Shown piece by piece: positions 17,176 through 23,094 of a stretch of DNA of 36,178 nucleotides. Source of the stretch: an uncultured Eubacteriales bacterium (GTDB taxonomy: Bacteria; Bacillota; Clostridia; Oscillospirales; Acutalibacteraceae); NCBI GenBank assembly GCA_900315195.1, contig OMYD01000008.1, positions 1 through 36,178 of the forward strand, in the 5' to 3' direction. Below the pieces are notes generated by a model that saw only the letters and a list, made by a program, of their open reading frames with translations, ran no database searches and was not told the origin of the DNA. Numbering within the stretch: the stretch's first letter is position 1; each line of letters begins with the position of its first letter. Made by a program: the position numbers and the translations under genes.

Positions 17176-17204
17176 ACTATATCCTAAAAGTCAGAAAAAG
17201 TCAA
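17176..17204 (-). promoter_or_regulatory. sigma-A promoter of the hrcA operon
   Basis: TTGACT (17204-17199) and TATAGT (17181-17176) on the minus strand, 17 bases apart, immediately upstream of CIRCE. Confidence 0.85.
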
Positions 17205-17267
17205 GCGGTATTTTGAAAATTCTTGAAAGATTCACATTTTTCACCTGCCGTTCACAAATACATACGG

Positions 17268-17296
17268 TTGACATCTTCTTTCAAAGCCGCTATAGT
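17268..17296 (+). promoter_or_regulatory. sigma-A promoter of the 85-residue membrane protein gene
   Basis: TTGACA (17268-17273) and TATAGT (17291-17296), 17 bases apart. It is divergent from the hrcA promoter. Confidence 0.8.
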
Positions 17297-17328
17297 ATTA
17301 GGAAGTAATAGGTGAAAGAAGTGATTAT

Positions 17329-17586
17329 GTGGCTTTGCAATATATATATGTATTCCTATGGGCGTTTCTCGCGGTGATGGTTGTCATCGTCGGAAGGAAA
17401 GAGGGGCTGCTTGCCTATGTTATGGCGGCGTTCTTTGTATTTATGACGGTGTGGTACGGGCTGCGCGCGTTTGGCGGAATAGCCATGTTTGAGGGCACGC
17501 TGCTTATTGTGTTCCGCTGCCTTTTGGGAGCGTTTGCCGCGGGGCTTGGCGTAATATGGTATTTAAAGCGGCGGGGCGGAAAATAA
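17329..17586 (+). CDS. small membrane protein of unknown function
   Basis: 85 residues with three likely membrane helices (IYVFLWAFLAVMVVIV, LLAYVMAAFFVFMTVWYGL, LIVFRCLLGAFAAGLGVIW) and a basic end, LKRRGGK. It uses a GTG (17329) or the TTG at 17335; the ribosome binding site is weak (AGGTGAAAG). An ATG at 17327 is in a different frame. A strong promoter 40 bases upstream supports expression. The family was not recognised. Confidence 0.65.
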   Translation: MALQYIYVFLWAFLAVMVVIVGRKEGLLAYVMAAFFVFMTVWYGLRAFGGIAMFEGTLLIVFRCLLGAFAAGLGVIWYLKRRGGK

Positions 17587-17682
17587 GTTATACCATATAT
17601 ATATTAGTGCCAACGTGTTCACACAATATGTAGGCGGAAAAGGGTTCCTACGCAAAAAATAACGGTTTTTTTGAAAAAAAGC

Positions 17683-17711
17683 TTGATTTTAACGCGCGTT
17701 TATGCTATCAT
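17683..17711 (+). promoter_or_regulatory. sigma-A promoter of rpsT
   Basis: TTGATT (17683-17688) and TATCAT (17706-17711), 17 bases apart, 35 bases before the rpsT start. Confidence 0.75.
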
Positions 17712-17746
17712 ATTATCCATATGACTGATATTAAGGAGGTGGGACA

Positions 17747-18007
17747 ATGGCAAACATCAAGTCCGCGAAAAAACGTGTAAAGGTTATCGCGACCAAAACC
17801 GCTCGCAACAAGGCTGCAAAGTCAGCTCTCAAGACTGCAATCAAGAAAGCGTACTTCGCTGTTGACACCAATGCTGATAACAAGCAGGAGGCAGTTCGTT
17901 TCGCGATTAAGAAGATTGACCAGGCTTCGGCAAAGGGTATTCTGCACAAGAACACCGCTGCAAGAAGAAAATCCAATCTTACAAAGCGCCTTAACGCTAC
18001 CGCGTAA
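17747..18007 (+). CDS. rpsT: 30S ribosomal protein S20
   Basis: 86 residues, [20 protein letters not shown] at the start and [17 protein letters not shown] near the end, the S20 signature. It is a Lys/Ala-rich, three-helix protein that binds 16S rRNA. The ribosome binding site AAGGAGGTGGGACA is near perfect. In Bacillus rpsT lies close to gpr, spoIIP, lepA and the hrcA operon; here only the nearness to hrcA remains. Confidence 0.96.
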   Translation: MANIKSAKKRVKVIATKTARNKAAKSALKTAIKKAYFAVDTNADNKQEAVRFAIKKIDQASAKGILHKNTAARRKSNLTKRLNATA

Positions 18008-18032
18008 AAGGAATTTAAAAAGCTAAAACTTG

Positions 18033-18059
18033 AAAGCAGAGTTTTTCTCTGCTTTTTTT
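18033..18059 (+). terminator. rpsT terminator
   Basis: AAAGCAGAG (18033-18041), loop TTTTT, CTCTGCTTT (18047-18055) followed by more T residues. Confidence 0.88.
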
Positions 18060-18068
18060 GTTTTTCTG

Positions 18069-18097
18069 TTGACATTTCTGAGAAAATTGTTTAAAAT
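18069..18097 (+). promoter_or_regulatory. sigma-A promoter of the 49-residue microprotein gene
   Basis: TTGACA (18069-18074) and TAAAAT (18092-18097) with 17 bases between, immediately after the rpsT terminator. Confidence 0.75.
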
Positions 18098-18155
18098 ATA
18101 TATGGTATATGCGCAGAGTATTGTCAATAATATTTGTTACAATGGAGGTTTCATC

Positions 18156-18305
18156 ATGAAAAACAAAAAGTTATTCTGGATTATCGGTATTATTTCAGTT
18201 GTAGCGGCTCTTTCCGCTGCTTTCACTGCGTTCTTTATTGTTAAGGATAAGCAGAAAAAAGACGACGAGGAACTGATGGAGTACCTCGACAGCGCTATTG
18301 AGTAA
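18156..18305 (+). CDS. 49-residue single-pass membrane microprotein
   Basis: MKNKKLFWIIGIISVVAALS, then a continuing helix (AAFTAFFIVKD) and a charged tail KQKKDDEELMEYLDSAIE. One membrane helix with a basic N-terminus, so the charged tail's side depends on whether the helix is an anchor or a cleaved signal; no cleavage site is obvious. The ATG at 18156 has TGGAGGT upstream, its own promoter and its own terminator, which argues for a real gene. The family was not recognised. Confidence 0.7.
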   Translation: MKNKKLFWIIGIISVVAALSAAFTAFFIVKDKQKKDDEELMEYLDSAIE

Positions 18306-18310
18306 ATTGC

Positions 18311-18340
18311 AAGCCCGACAAAATGTCGGGCTTCTCTTTT
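18311..18340 (+). terminator. terminator or attenuator between the microprotein and Nif11-like genes
   Basis: AAGCCCGACA (18311-18320), loop AAA, TGTCGGGCTT (18324-18333) followed by CTCTTTTG. The ribosome binding site of the next gene begins about 13 bases later, with no room for a separate promoter. Confidence 0.85.
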
Positions 18341-18358
18341 GTTTTTTGGAGGTGCTGT

Positions 18359-18637
18359 ATGATTGAACGTGAGCTTGAGCGGCTGCTAAGAGACGCAAAG
18401 GCGGATCCGGATTTAAAGGCCGCGCTTTTAAAAACACGCGGAAGCGAGGAGCCCGTTGAGGATTTCTGCGCCCTTGCGCGCAAAAACGGCTATGAAATAT
18501 ACGCGGGTGAGCTTTTCGCGCTGGGTCTTAACGAAAACGACGCCAAGCTGAGAAGCGTAAACGGAGGCGGCGTGAACCCGATTGAGGGCTGGGACGACGC
18601 ATACGAGCAGTTTTTTACCTCGCTTATATGGACCTGA
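18359..18637 (+). CDS. Nif11-like leader-peptide family protein with GGG motif
   Basis: 92 residues. The N-terminal 55 residues (ELERLLRDAKADPDLKAALL, VEDFCALARKNGYEIYAGEL) match the Nif11 pattern: a short helix, an acidic xDPxLKxxL block and ALAxxxGY(E/D)(I/F)xxxEL. A leader-end stretch LRSVNGGG follows (Gly69-71), then a 21-residue tail VNPIEGWDDAYEQFFTSL-IWT. In Nif11-type RiPP precursors a double Gly marks the leader cut and the tail is the core. The tail has no cysteine and no modification or transport gene is in the window. The ATG at 18359 has TTGGAGGTG upstream. It could be a RiPP precursor for a distant enzyme or a Nif11-fold protein with another role. Confidence 0.7.
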   Translation: MIERELERLLRDAKADPDLKAALLKTRGSEEPVEDFCALARKNGYEIYAGELFALGLNENDAKLRSVNGGGVNPIEGWDDAYEQFFTSLIWT

Positions 18638-18677
18638 ATCGGCGAATCCGCGACAGCGCTTTAAGAATATGATACAC

Positions 18678-18706
18678 TTGCATTTTGCAAAAAAGTGTGG
18701 TAAAGT
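18678..18706 (+). promoter_or_regulatory. sigma-A promoter of the acidic-tailed membrane protein gene
   Basis: TTGCAT (18678-18683) and TAAAGT (18701-18706), 17 bases apart. ACACTT and AAGTGT lie as an inverted pair around the -35 and spacer. Confidence 0.6.
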
Positions 18707-18750
18707 ATTACTGTTGTTTAATACATACCATAACAGGAGGCTGTTTAATA

Positions 18751-19296
18751 ATGAGAAAACCCGATAAAAGAGAACATATAAATCTTTTCTTTTCCGCATT
18801 TTTGATTATAGCTTTTATTGTCTGCGCCAACTTCTTCTCCAAGTTTACCGAGAACATGGATCTGATGACAGGCAGACTGATTACCGCGGCTGTTTACGCT
18901 GTGTTCGGTTTGCTGATGTTTTACGCTACAAGAGTCGGCGACGGCAAGGCGGTTATGCGCTTTTCACCGCTGACGCTCGTTGTGCTGGTTCTGCCCACGC
19001 TTTTAATAATTCTCGCAACGCTGTTTGAGGGTATGCCCCTTCATAAAACCTTCGCTCCTGACGGCGTTACGGGTCTGAGCGTCGTTTCATCGCTTGCGGC
19101 TATCGCGTTCGGCTATGGACTGCCTTACTCATTCTTCAGCGGATTTGAGCTTGAGACTGAAGATGCTGTTGATGAGAAAAAGGATGAGGATTCTCCTCGT
19201 GTGCTCAAAGGCGGAGTAGAAGAGGATTTGCTTGATAACGAGGATTTCGACGAAGCTGAAGCTGAAGAAGACAGCGATGACTTGTTTGATGAATAA
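18751..19296 (+). CDS. four-helix membrane protein with acidic C-terminal tail
   Basis: 181 residues. Helices: INLFFSAFLIIAFIVCANFF, LITAAVYAVFGLLMFYA, LTLVVLVLPTLLIILATLF and VVSSLAAIAFGYGLPYSFF. The last 45 residues are strongly acidic (DEKKDEDSP, VEEDLLDNEDFDEAEAEED). In-frame start codons upstream lie before the promoter, so the ATG at 18751 with AGGAGG at 18735-18740 is preferred. The acidic tail should be cytoplasmic if both termini face inward. The family was not recognised. Confidence 0.72.
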   Translation: MRKPDKREHINLFFSAFLIIAFIVCANFFSKFTENMDLMTGRLITAAVYAVFGLLMFYATRVGDGKAVMRFSPLTLVVLVLPTLLIILATLFEGMPLHKTFAPDGVTGLSVVSSLAAIAFGYGLPYSFFSGFELETEDAVDEKKDEDSPRVLKGGVEEDLLDNEDFDEAEAEEDSDDLFDE

Positions 19297-19307
19297 TTGA
19301 AGTTTTA

Positions 19308-19336
19308 TAAAGGGCGTGCCAAACGGCGCGCCTTTT
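19308..19336 (+). terminator. intrinsic terminator after the acidic-tailed membrane protein gene
   Basis: AAAGGGCGTGCC and GGCGCGCCTTTTT pair with one bulge around loop AAAC and end in a T-run. The stretch from here to 19438 has no recognised gene. Confidence 0.7.
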
Positions 19337-19438
19337 TCAGTTTGAGGGAAAACAGGCGGGGTACGCGGCTGCTTTTGAAAATGTAAGCAAAACCGCGGAG
19401 ATTTTGCCTGTCGGAAAACCGGCTGAGCCGGGTGATTG

Positions 19439-19467
19439 TTGACTTTTATTTTTTAATATAATATAAT
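19439..19467 (+). promoter_or_regulatory. sigma-A promoter of rmlA-rmlB
   Basis: TTGACT (19439-19444) and TATAAT (19462-19467) with 17 bases between, 39 bases before the rmlA start. Confidence 0.85.
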
Positions 19468-19506
19468 AAAAATCAGCGTTATTCTTTAGGATAAGGAGTT
19501 AAGGAC

Positions 19507-20379
19507 ATGAAGGGCATTATTCTGGCCGGCGGCCGCGGGACAAGGCTGTACCCGATGACAAAAACCGTATCAAAACACCTGCTGCCGGTATATGACAAGC
19601 CGCTTATTTACTATCCGCTTTCGATTCTTATGCTGGCGAATATCACCGAGATCCTTGTTATCTCCACCCCTGAGGATACGCCCAAGTACAGAGAGCTTTT
19701 GGGCGACGGCTCGCAGATAGGCATTTCAATTGAGTATGCTGTTCAGGAGGAGCCCAAGGGCTTGGCTCAGGCATTTATTATCGGCGAGGAGTTTATCGGC
19801 GGCGACAGTGTTTGTCTTATTCTCGGCGACAATTTCTTTTATGGCACATATTTCCCGGATACGCTCCTTAATGCGCGTGAAAAGAACAGAGGGGCGACCG
19901 TGTTCGGATATCCCGTTATGAACCCGCGCGATTTCGGCGTGGTTGAGTTTGATAAAAACTTAAAGGTTATTTCAATTGAGGAAAAGCCTCAAAAGCCGAA
20001 GTCGAATTACGCTGTTCCGGGGCTGTATTTTTACGACAACAAGGTTATCGGTTACGCAAAGAGTATCAAGCCCTCGGCGAGAGGCGAGCTTGAAATATCC
20101 TCGCTCAACTGCCTTTACCTTTAAAAGGGCGAGATTGACGTTATGCTGCTGGGCAGAGGTATGGCATGGCTCGATACAGGCACTCCCAAGGGGTTGCTGA
20201 AGGCGTCGGAATACGTCGAGACGATCCAGTCGATGCAGGGTATGTATGTAAGCTGTATTGAGGAAATCGCGTGGCGCAAAGGCTTCATTTCAACCGGGCA
20301 GCTTAAAAAGCTGGGCGAGGAGCTCAAGATGACAGACTACGGCCGATATCTTATATATCTTGCGGAATCAGGCAAATAA
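19507..20379 (+). pseudogene. rmlA: glucose-1-phosphate thymidylyltransferase interrupted by an in-frame TAA
   Basis: RmlA joins dTTP and glucose-1-phosphate, the first step to dTDP-rhamnose. The first 205 codons give [44 protein letters not shown] and [16 protein letters not shown], then TAA at 20122-20124. The same frame goes on with KGEIDVMLLGRGMAWLDTGT through to AESGK at 20379. With one residue in place of TAA the product would be 290 residues, the normal length. Other RmlA proteins have Glu or a similar residue here (E. coli YMEQGRL), so GAA-to-TAA or CAA-to-TAA is likely. The lost part includes the conserved GRGxAWLDTGT block. A second product could start at ATG 20143, but its ribosome binding site is weak. 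A sequencing error cannot be excluded. Confidence 0.85.
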
Positions 20380-20393
20380 TCAAGGGGAGAATG

Positions 20394-21452
20394 ATGAATA
20401 ATATTATAGTAACGGGCGGTGCGGGCTTTATAGGCTCAAACTTTGTCCGGCATATGCTTAAAAACCACAATTACAATATTATTAACATCGACGCTCCTAC
20501 TTACGCGGGCAACCTCGACAACCTTTCCGACGTTGAAAACGACCCGCGCTATGTCTTTATCAAGGCGGATATCCGAGACAGAGAAGCGCTGACTGAGATT
20601 TTTAAAAACTATGATATAGACACCGTGGTGAATTTTGCGGCAGAGAGTCACGTCGACCGCTCCATTACCGAGCCCGAAATATTCCTTACCACCAACGTCA
20701 TAGGTACCCAGACGCTTCTCGACGTTGCAAAGAGATTTTGGAAGGCTGCTCCCGGAGACAAATACTCCCGCGAGTACAAGGACGGCGTTAAATATCTGCA
20801 GGTTTCAACCGACGAGGTTTACGGCGCGCTGGGCAAAACGGGAATGTTTAAGGAGACGACTCATCTCTCGCCAAACAGCCCTTACTCCGCTTCGAAGGCG
20901 AGCGCCGATTTGGTAGTGCGCGCGTATCACGAAACCTTCGGAATGCCCGTGAACATCACGCGCTGCTCAAACAACTACGGCCCGTATCAGTTCCCCGAAA
21001 AGCTGATTCCGCTTATGATCAACAACTGCATGGCGTACAAGCGGCTCCCCGTATACGGCGACGGAATGCAAGTCCGCGACTGGCTGCATGTTGCCGACCA
21101 CTGCGCGGCGATCGACACCGTGCTTCACAAGGGCGTTGTCGGCGAGGTTTACAACATCGGCGGCAACAACGAGAAGGCTAACATCGAAATTGTAAAGCTG
21201 ATTATCAGGGCGCTAGGCAAAAGCGAGGATCTGATTGAATATGTAAAGGACCGTCCGGGACACGACAGGCGCTACGCGATTGACAACACAAAAATTACCA
21301 CTCAGCTCGGCTGGGCGCCAAAATACACCTTTGAGCAGGGCATTGCCGAGACCATTGAATGGTACCTTAACAGCGGGGAGTGGATGGAGAAAATCACCTC
21401 GGGCGAGTATGTGAATTACTACGATAAAATGTATACGCAGGCTGAAAAGTAA
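20394..21452 (+). CDS. rmlB: dTDP-glucose 4,6-dehydratase
   Basis: 352 residues, an extended short-chain dehydrogenase. It has the NAD-binding TGGAGFIGSNFV at the N-terminus, NFAAESHVDRSI, the catalytic Thr-Asp-Glu in VSTDEVYG, the YSASK active-site Tyr/Lys and NNYGPYQFPEKLIPLM. These are the RmlB hallmarks. It converts dTDP-glucose to the 4-keto-6-deoxy intermediate in the second step to dTDP-rhamnose. ATG codons at 20391 and 20394 are both possible; the second gives better spacing from AGGGGAG. It follows rmlA by 14 bases. rmlC and rmlD are absent from the window. Confidence 0.95.
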   Translation: MNNIIVTGGAGFIGSNFVRHMLKNHNYNIINIDAPTYAGNLDNLSDVENDPRYVFIKADIRDREALTEIFKNYDIDTVVNFAAESHVDRSITEPEIFLTTNVIGTQTLLDVAKRFWKAAPGDKYSREYKDGVKYLQVSTDEVYGALGKTGMFKETTHLSPNSPYSASKASADLVVRAYHETFGMPVNITRCSNNYGPYQFPEKLIPLMINNCMAYKRLPVYGDGMQVRDWLHVADHCAAIDTVLHKGVVGEVYNIGGNNEKANIEIVKLIIRALGKSEDLIEYVKDRPGHDRRYAIDNTKITTQLGWAPKYTFEQGIAETIEWYLNSGEWMEKITSGEYVNYYDKMYTQAEK

Positions 21453-21468
21453 ATAGTGTATAATAAAT

Positions 21469-21500
21469 GCCCGGCGCGTCAATTGCGTGCCGGGCGTTTT
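21469..21500 (+). terminator. rmlB terminator
   Basis: GCCCGGCGCG pairs with GCGTGCCGGGC around a short loop, followed by GTTTTAC. It lies between convergent rmlB and mrp; the minus-strand T content is weaker. Confidence 0.75.
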
Positions 21501-21510
21501 ACTTGTTAAT

Positions 21511-22311
21511 TCAGTTTTCAAAAAATCCGTCGAGATAACTTCCCTCAAACATCTCAACCTTGCCCGCGTCTACCTTAGCCGCGAGGTCGGGGTCGATGGG
21601 GAGCTTTGCGAGAACTTTTGTGTTGTACTTCGCCGCGATCTCGTCGATGTGGCTGTCGCCGAACACGCTGTGGCGCTTGCCGCAGTCGGGACACTCAAAA
21701 TAACTCATGTTCTCAACGATTCCGAGAACGGGTACCTTCATCATCTCAGCCATTTTGACAGCCTTTTCAACAATCATGCCAACCAGCTCCTGAGGAGAGG
21801 CGACTACGATAATGCCGTCGAGCGGAAGGCTCTGGAACACTGTCAGCGGAATGTCGCCGGTCCCGGGTGGCATATCCACAAACATGTAGTCGATGTCGTT
21901 CCAAAGCACGTCAGACCAGAACTGCTTTACCGTGCCCGTGATCATGGGCGCGCGCCATATAACAGGGTCGGTGTCGTTTTTAAGAAGCAGGTTTACGGAC
22001 ATGATGTCAATGCCTGTTTCGGTGCGCACGGGAAGAATTCCAAGCTCGTTGCCGACCGCCTTTTTGGTGATTCCGAAGGACCTGGGGATTGACGGGCCCG
22101 TTATGTCCGCGTCGAGAATAGCGGTGTGAAAGCCCCTGCGGTTTGACTCAACCGCCAGCATTGAGGTGACAAGGCTTTTGCCGACGCCGCCCTTGCCCGA
22201 TACAACGCCGATAACGTGGCGCACGGTGCTGAAATCATTTAGCTTTTCGTGTAAATCGTTTTCGCCTCCGCAGTTGCTGCTGCATGAGGCGCAATCGTGA
22301 TTACATCCCAT
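21511..22311 (-). CDS. mrp: Mrp/NBP35-type Fe-S cluster carrier ATPase
   Basis: 266 residues. The P-loop is VSGKGGVGKSLVTSML, followed by LDADITGPSIPRSFG, FVDMPPGTGDIPLTVFQ and VPVLGIVENMSYFECPDCGKRH, whose CxxC binds the bridging cluster. The N-terminus is Cys-rich (MGCNHDCASCSSNCGG), as in Clostridia Mrp proteins that may bind a second cluster. It assembles or delivers [4Fe-4S] clusters in the cytoplasm. An in-frame ATG at 22329 exists; the ATG at 22311 is chosen because AGAGGT lies 7 bases ahead. Confidence 0.92.
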   Translation of the reverse strand: MGCNHDCASCSSNCGGENDLHEKLNDFSTVRHVIGVVSGKGGVGKSLVTSMLAVESNRRGFHTAILDADITGPSIPRSFGITKKAVGNELGILPVRTETGIDIMSVNLLLKNDTDPVIWRAPMITGTVKQFWSDVLWNDIDYMFVDMPPGTGDIPLTVFQSLPLDGIIVVASPQELVGMIVEKAVKMAEMMKVPVLGIVENMSYFECPDCGKRHSVFGDSHIDEIAAKYNTKVLAKLPIDPDLAAKVDAGKVEMFEGSYLDGFFEN

Positions 22312-22344
22312 TTTTATAACCTCTTTCATAATATATTACTAAGT

Positions 22345-22373
22345 AGTATATCACGAAAGTTATATGATATCAA
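22345..22373 (-). promoter_or_regulatory. sigma-A promoter of mrp
   Basis: TTGATA (22373-22368) and TATACT (22350-22345) on the minus strand, 17 bases apart. The -35 box lies in the last codons of the yolD-like gene. An imperfect dyad of TAGTATAT type overlaps the -10 box. Confidence 0.6.
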
Positions 22374-22758
22374 GGGCAAATACTTCATCTATCGAAACGA
22401 CGGTTTTGTCGGTAAAAATCACCTCGCGGGAAACGGCGTCGACGCGCCGCACCTCGCCCTCTTTTTTTATAATCATTCCGCCGCTTTTGCTGCTGTCGGG
22501 CACAAAGTATGTCATGCGCGCGCAAAGGCGCTCACGCGATGAAAGCAGAATATTAAGATTTTCATTGATTATCTGCGCGTCCTCGTCGCATACCGTCGGG
22601 CGCGAGTCGGTAAGGCGCGCTTCCTCGCCGATTTGCTCGCCAAAGCCCGTTAGCGCCGCGAACGGCGCGAACTGCGCCGCGCGCTCGTACAGCGGCATTT
22701 GATGTCCGCGGCTTAACTTTGGAGGAGCCAGATTTATTATATCGTTATAATTTGACAT
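22360..22758 (-). CDS. YolD-like protein
   Basis: 132 residues. The N-terminal block YNDIINLAPPKLSRGHQMPL, then YERAAQFAPFAALTGF, fits the YolD-like family, commonly encoded next to UmuC/UvrX-type DNA polymerases in Firmicutes and linked to the SOS response. The C-terminal half (SGGMIIKKEGEVRRVDAVSREVIF) resembles the small beta domain of the family. The ATG at 22758 has no visible ribosome binding site. The polymerase gene lies upstream on the same strand but a repeat-laden 334-base spacer separates them, including a MITE-like element. Confidence 0.75.
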   Translation of the reverse strand: MSNYNDIINLAPPKLSRGHQMPLYERAAQFAPFAALTGFGEQIGEEARLTDSRPTVCDEDAQIINENLNILLSSRERLCARMTYFVPDSSKSGGMIIKKEGEVRRVDAVSREVIFTDKTVVSIDEVFALDII

Positions 22759-22826
22759 AGTTTTTGAATGTGGATTTCTTTTAGTGTGGAGTTTGGGGAG
22801 TGGAGCGGAATTGTAAGGACATGCAA

Positions 22827-23034
22827 AAGGCTCCTTTTATAAAGGAGCTGTCGCGCCGCGTGCGGCGTGACTGAGGATTTCTTCGCACTGTACTGTACTG
22901 TCACACCGATTTCGCCTGACGCATGATAAAAACCGGCAATATCAGGAAACGTTTTGTTTAGCAGATAACACCTGCCGTGAGAATCCTCCGTCACGGCATA
23001 AATGCCGTGCCACCTCCCTTGTAAAGGGAGGCTT
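22827..23034. mobile_element. MITE-like element, copy 1, with hairpin-bearing terminal inverted repeats
   Basis: The left end (22827-22879) reads AAGGCTCCTTTTATAAAGGA, a GTC...GAC hairpin, then TGAGGATT. The right end, reverse-complemented (23034-22982), reads AAGCCTCCCTTTACAAGGGA, a GCACGGCAT...ATGCCGTG hairpin, then ACGGAGGATT. The two ends have the same architecture: hairpin, hairpin, GAGGATT. About 100 bases lie between and encode nothing recognised. A second copy with a shorter core is at 35358-35480. It has no transposase, so movement would need one supplied elsewhere. Confidence 0.75.
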
Positions 23035-23063
23035 TCGCTTGCAGAAACCTATCTGCAAAAATA

Positions 23064-23094
23064 ATTCCGCATTCCGAATTCCAAACTCCGAATT
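23064..23094 (+). repeat. ATTCCGCATTCCG-type short repeat
   Basis: ATTCCGCATTCCGAATTCC, then AAACTCCGAATT: three near-copies of an ATTCCG motif. It touches the stop codon of the polymerase gene and adjoins the MITE. Related to 35530-35546 and the reverse complement of 8415-8437. Confidence 0.5.

Noticed and set aside
19311-19441. Open stretch reading QFEGKQAGYAAAFENVSKTA and on to a TGA
   Set aside because: Codon use looks gene-like, but there is no start codon or ribosome binding site and it begins within a terminator. It may be a gene remnant, but cannot be supported.
21487-22092. 201-codon plus-strand frame opposite mrp
   Set aside because: Shadow of mrp, which has the P-loop and CxxC motifs.
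22737-22994. 85-codon minus-strand frame upstream of yolD
   Set aside because: It lies almost wholly within the MITE and has no recognisable product; its length is expected by chance.
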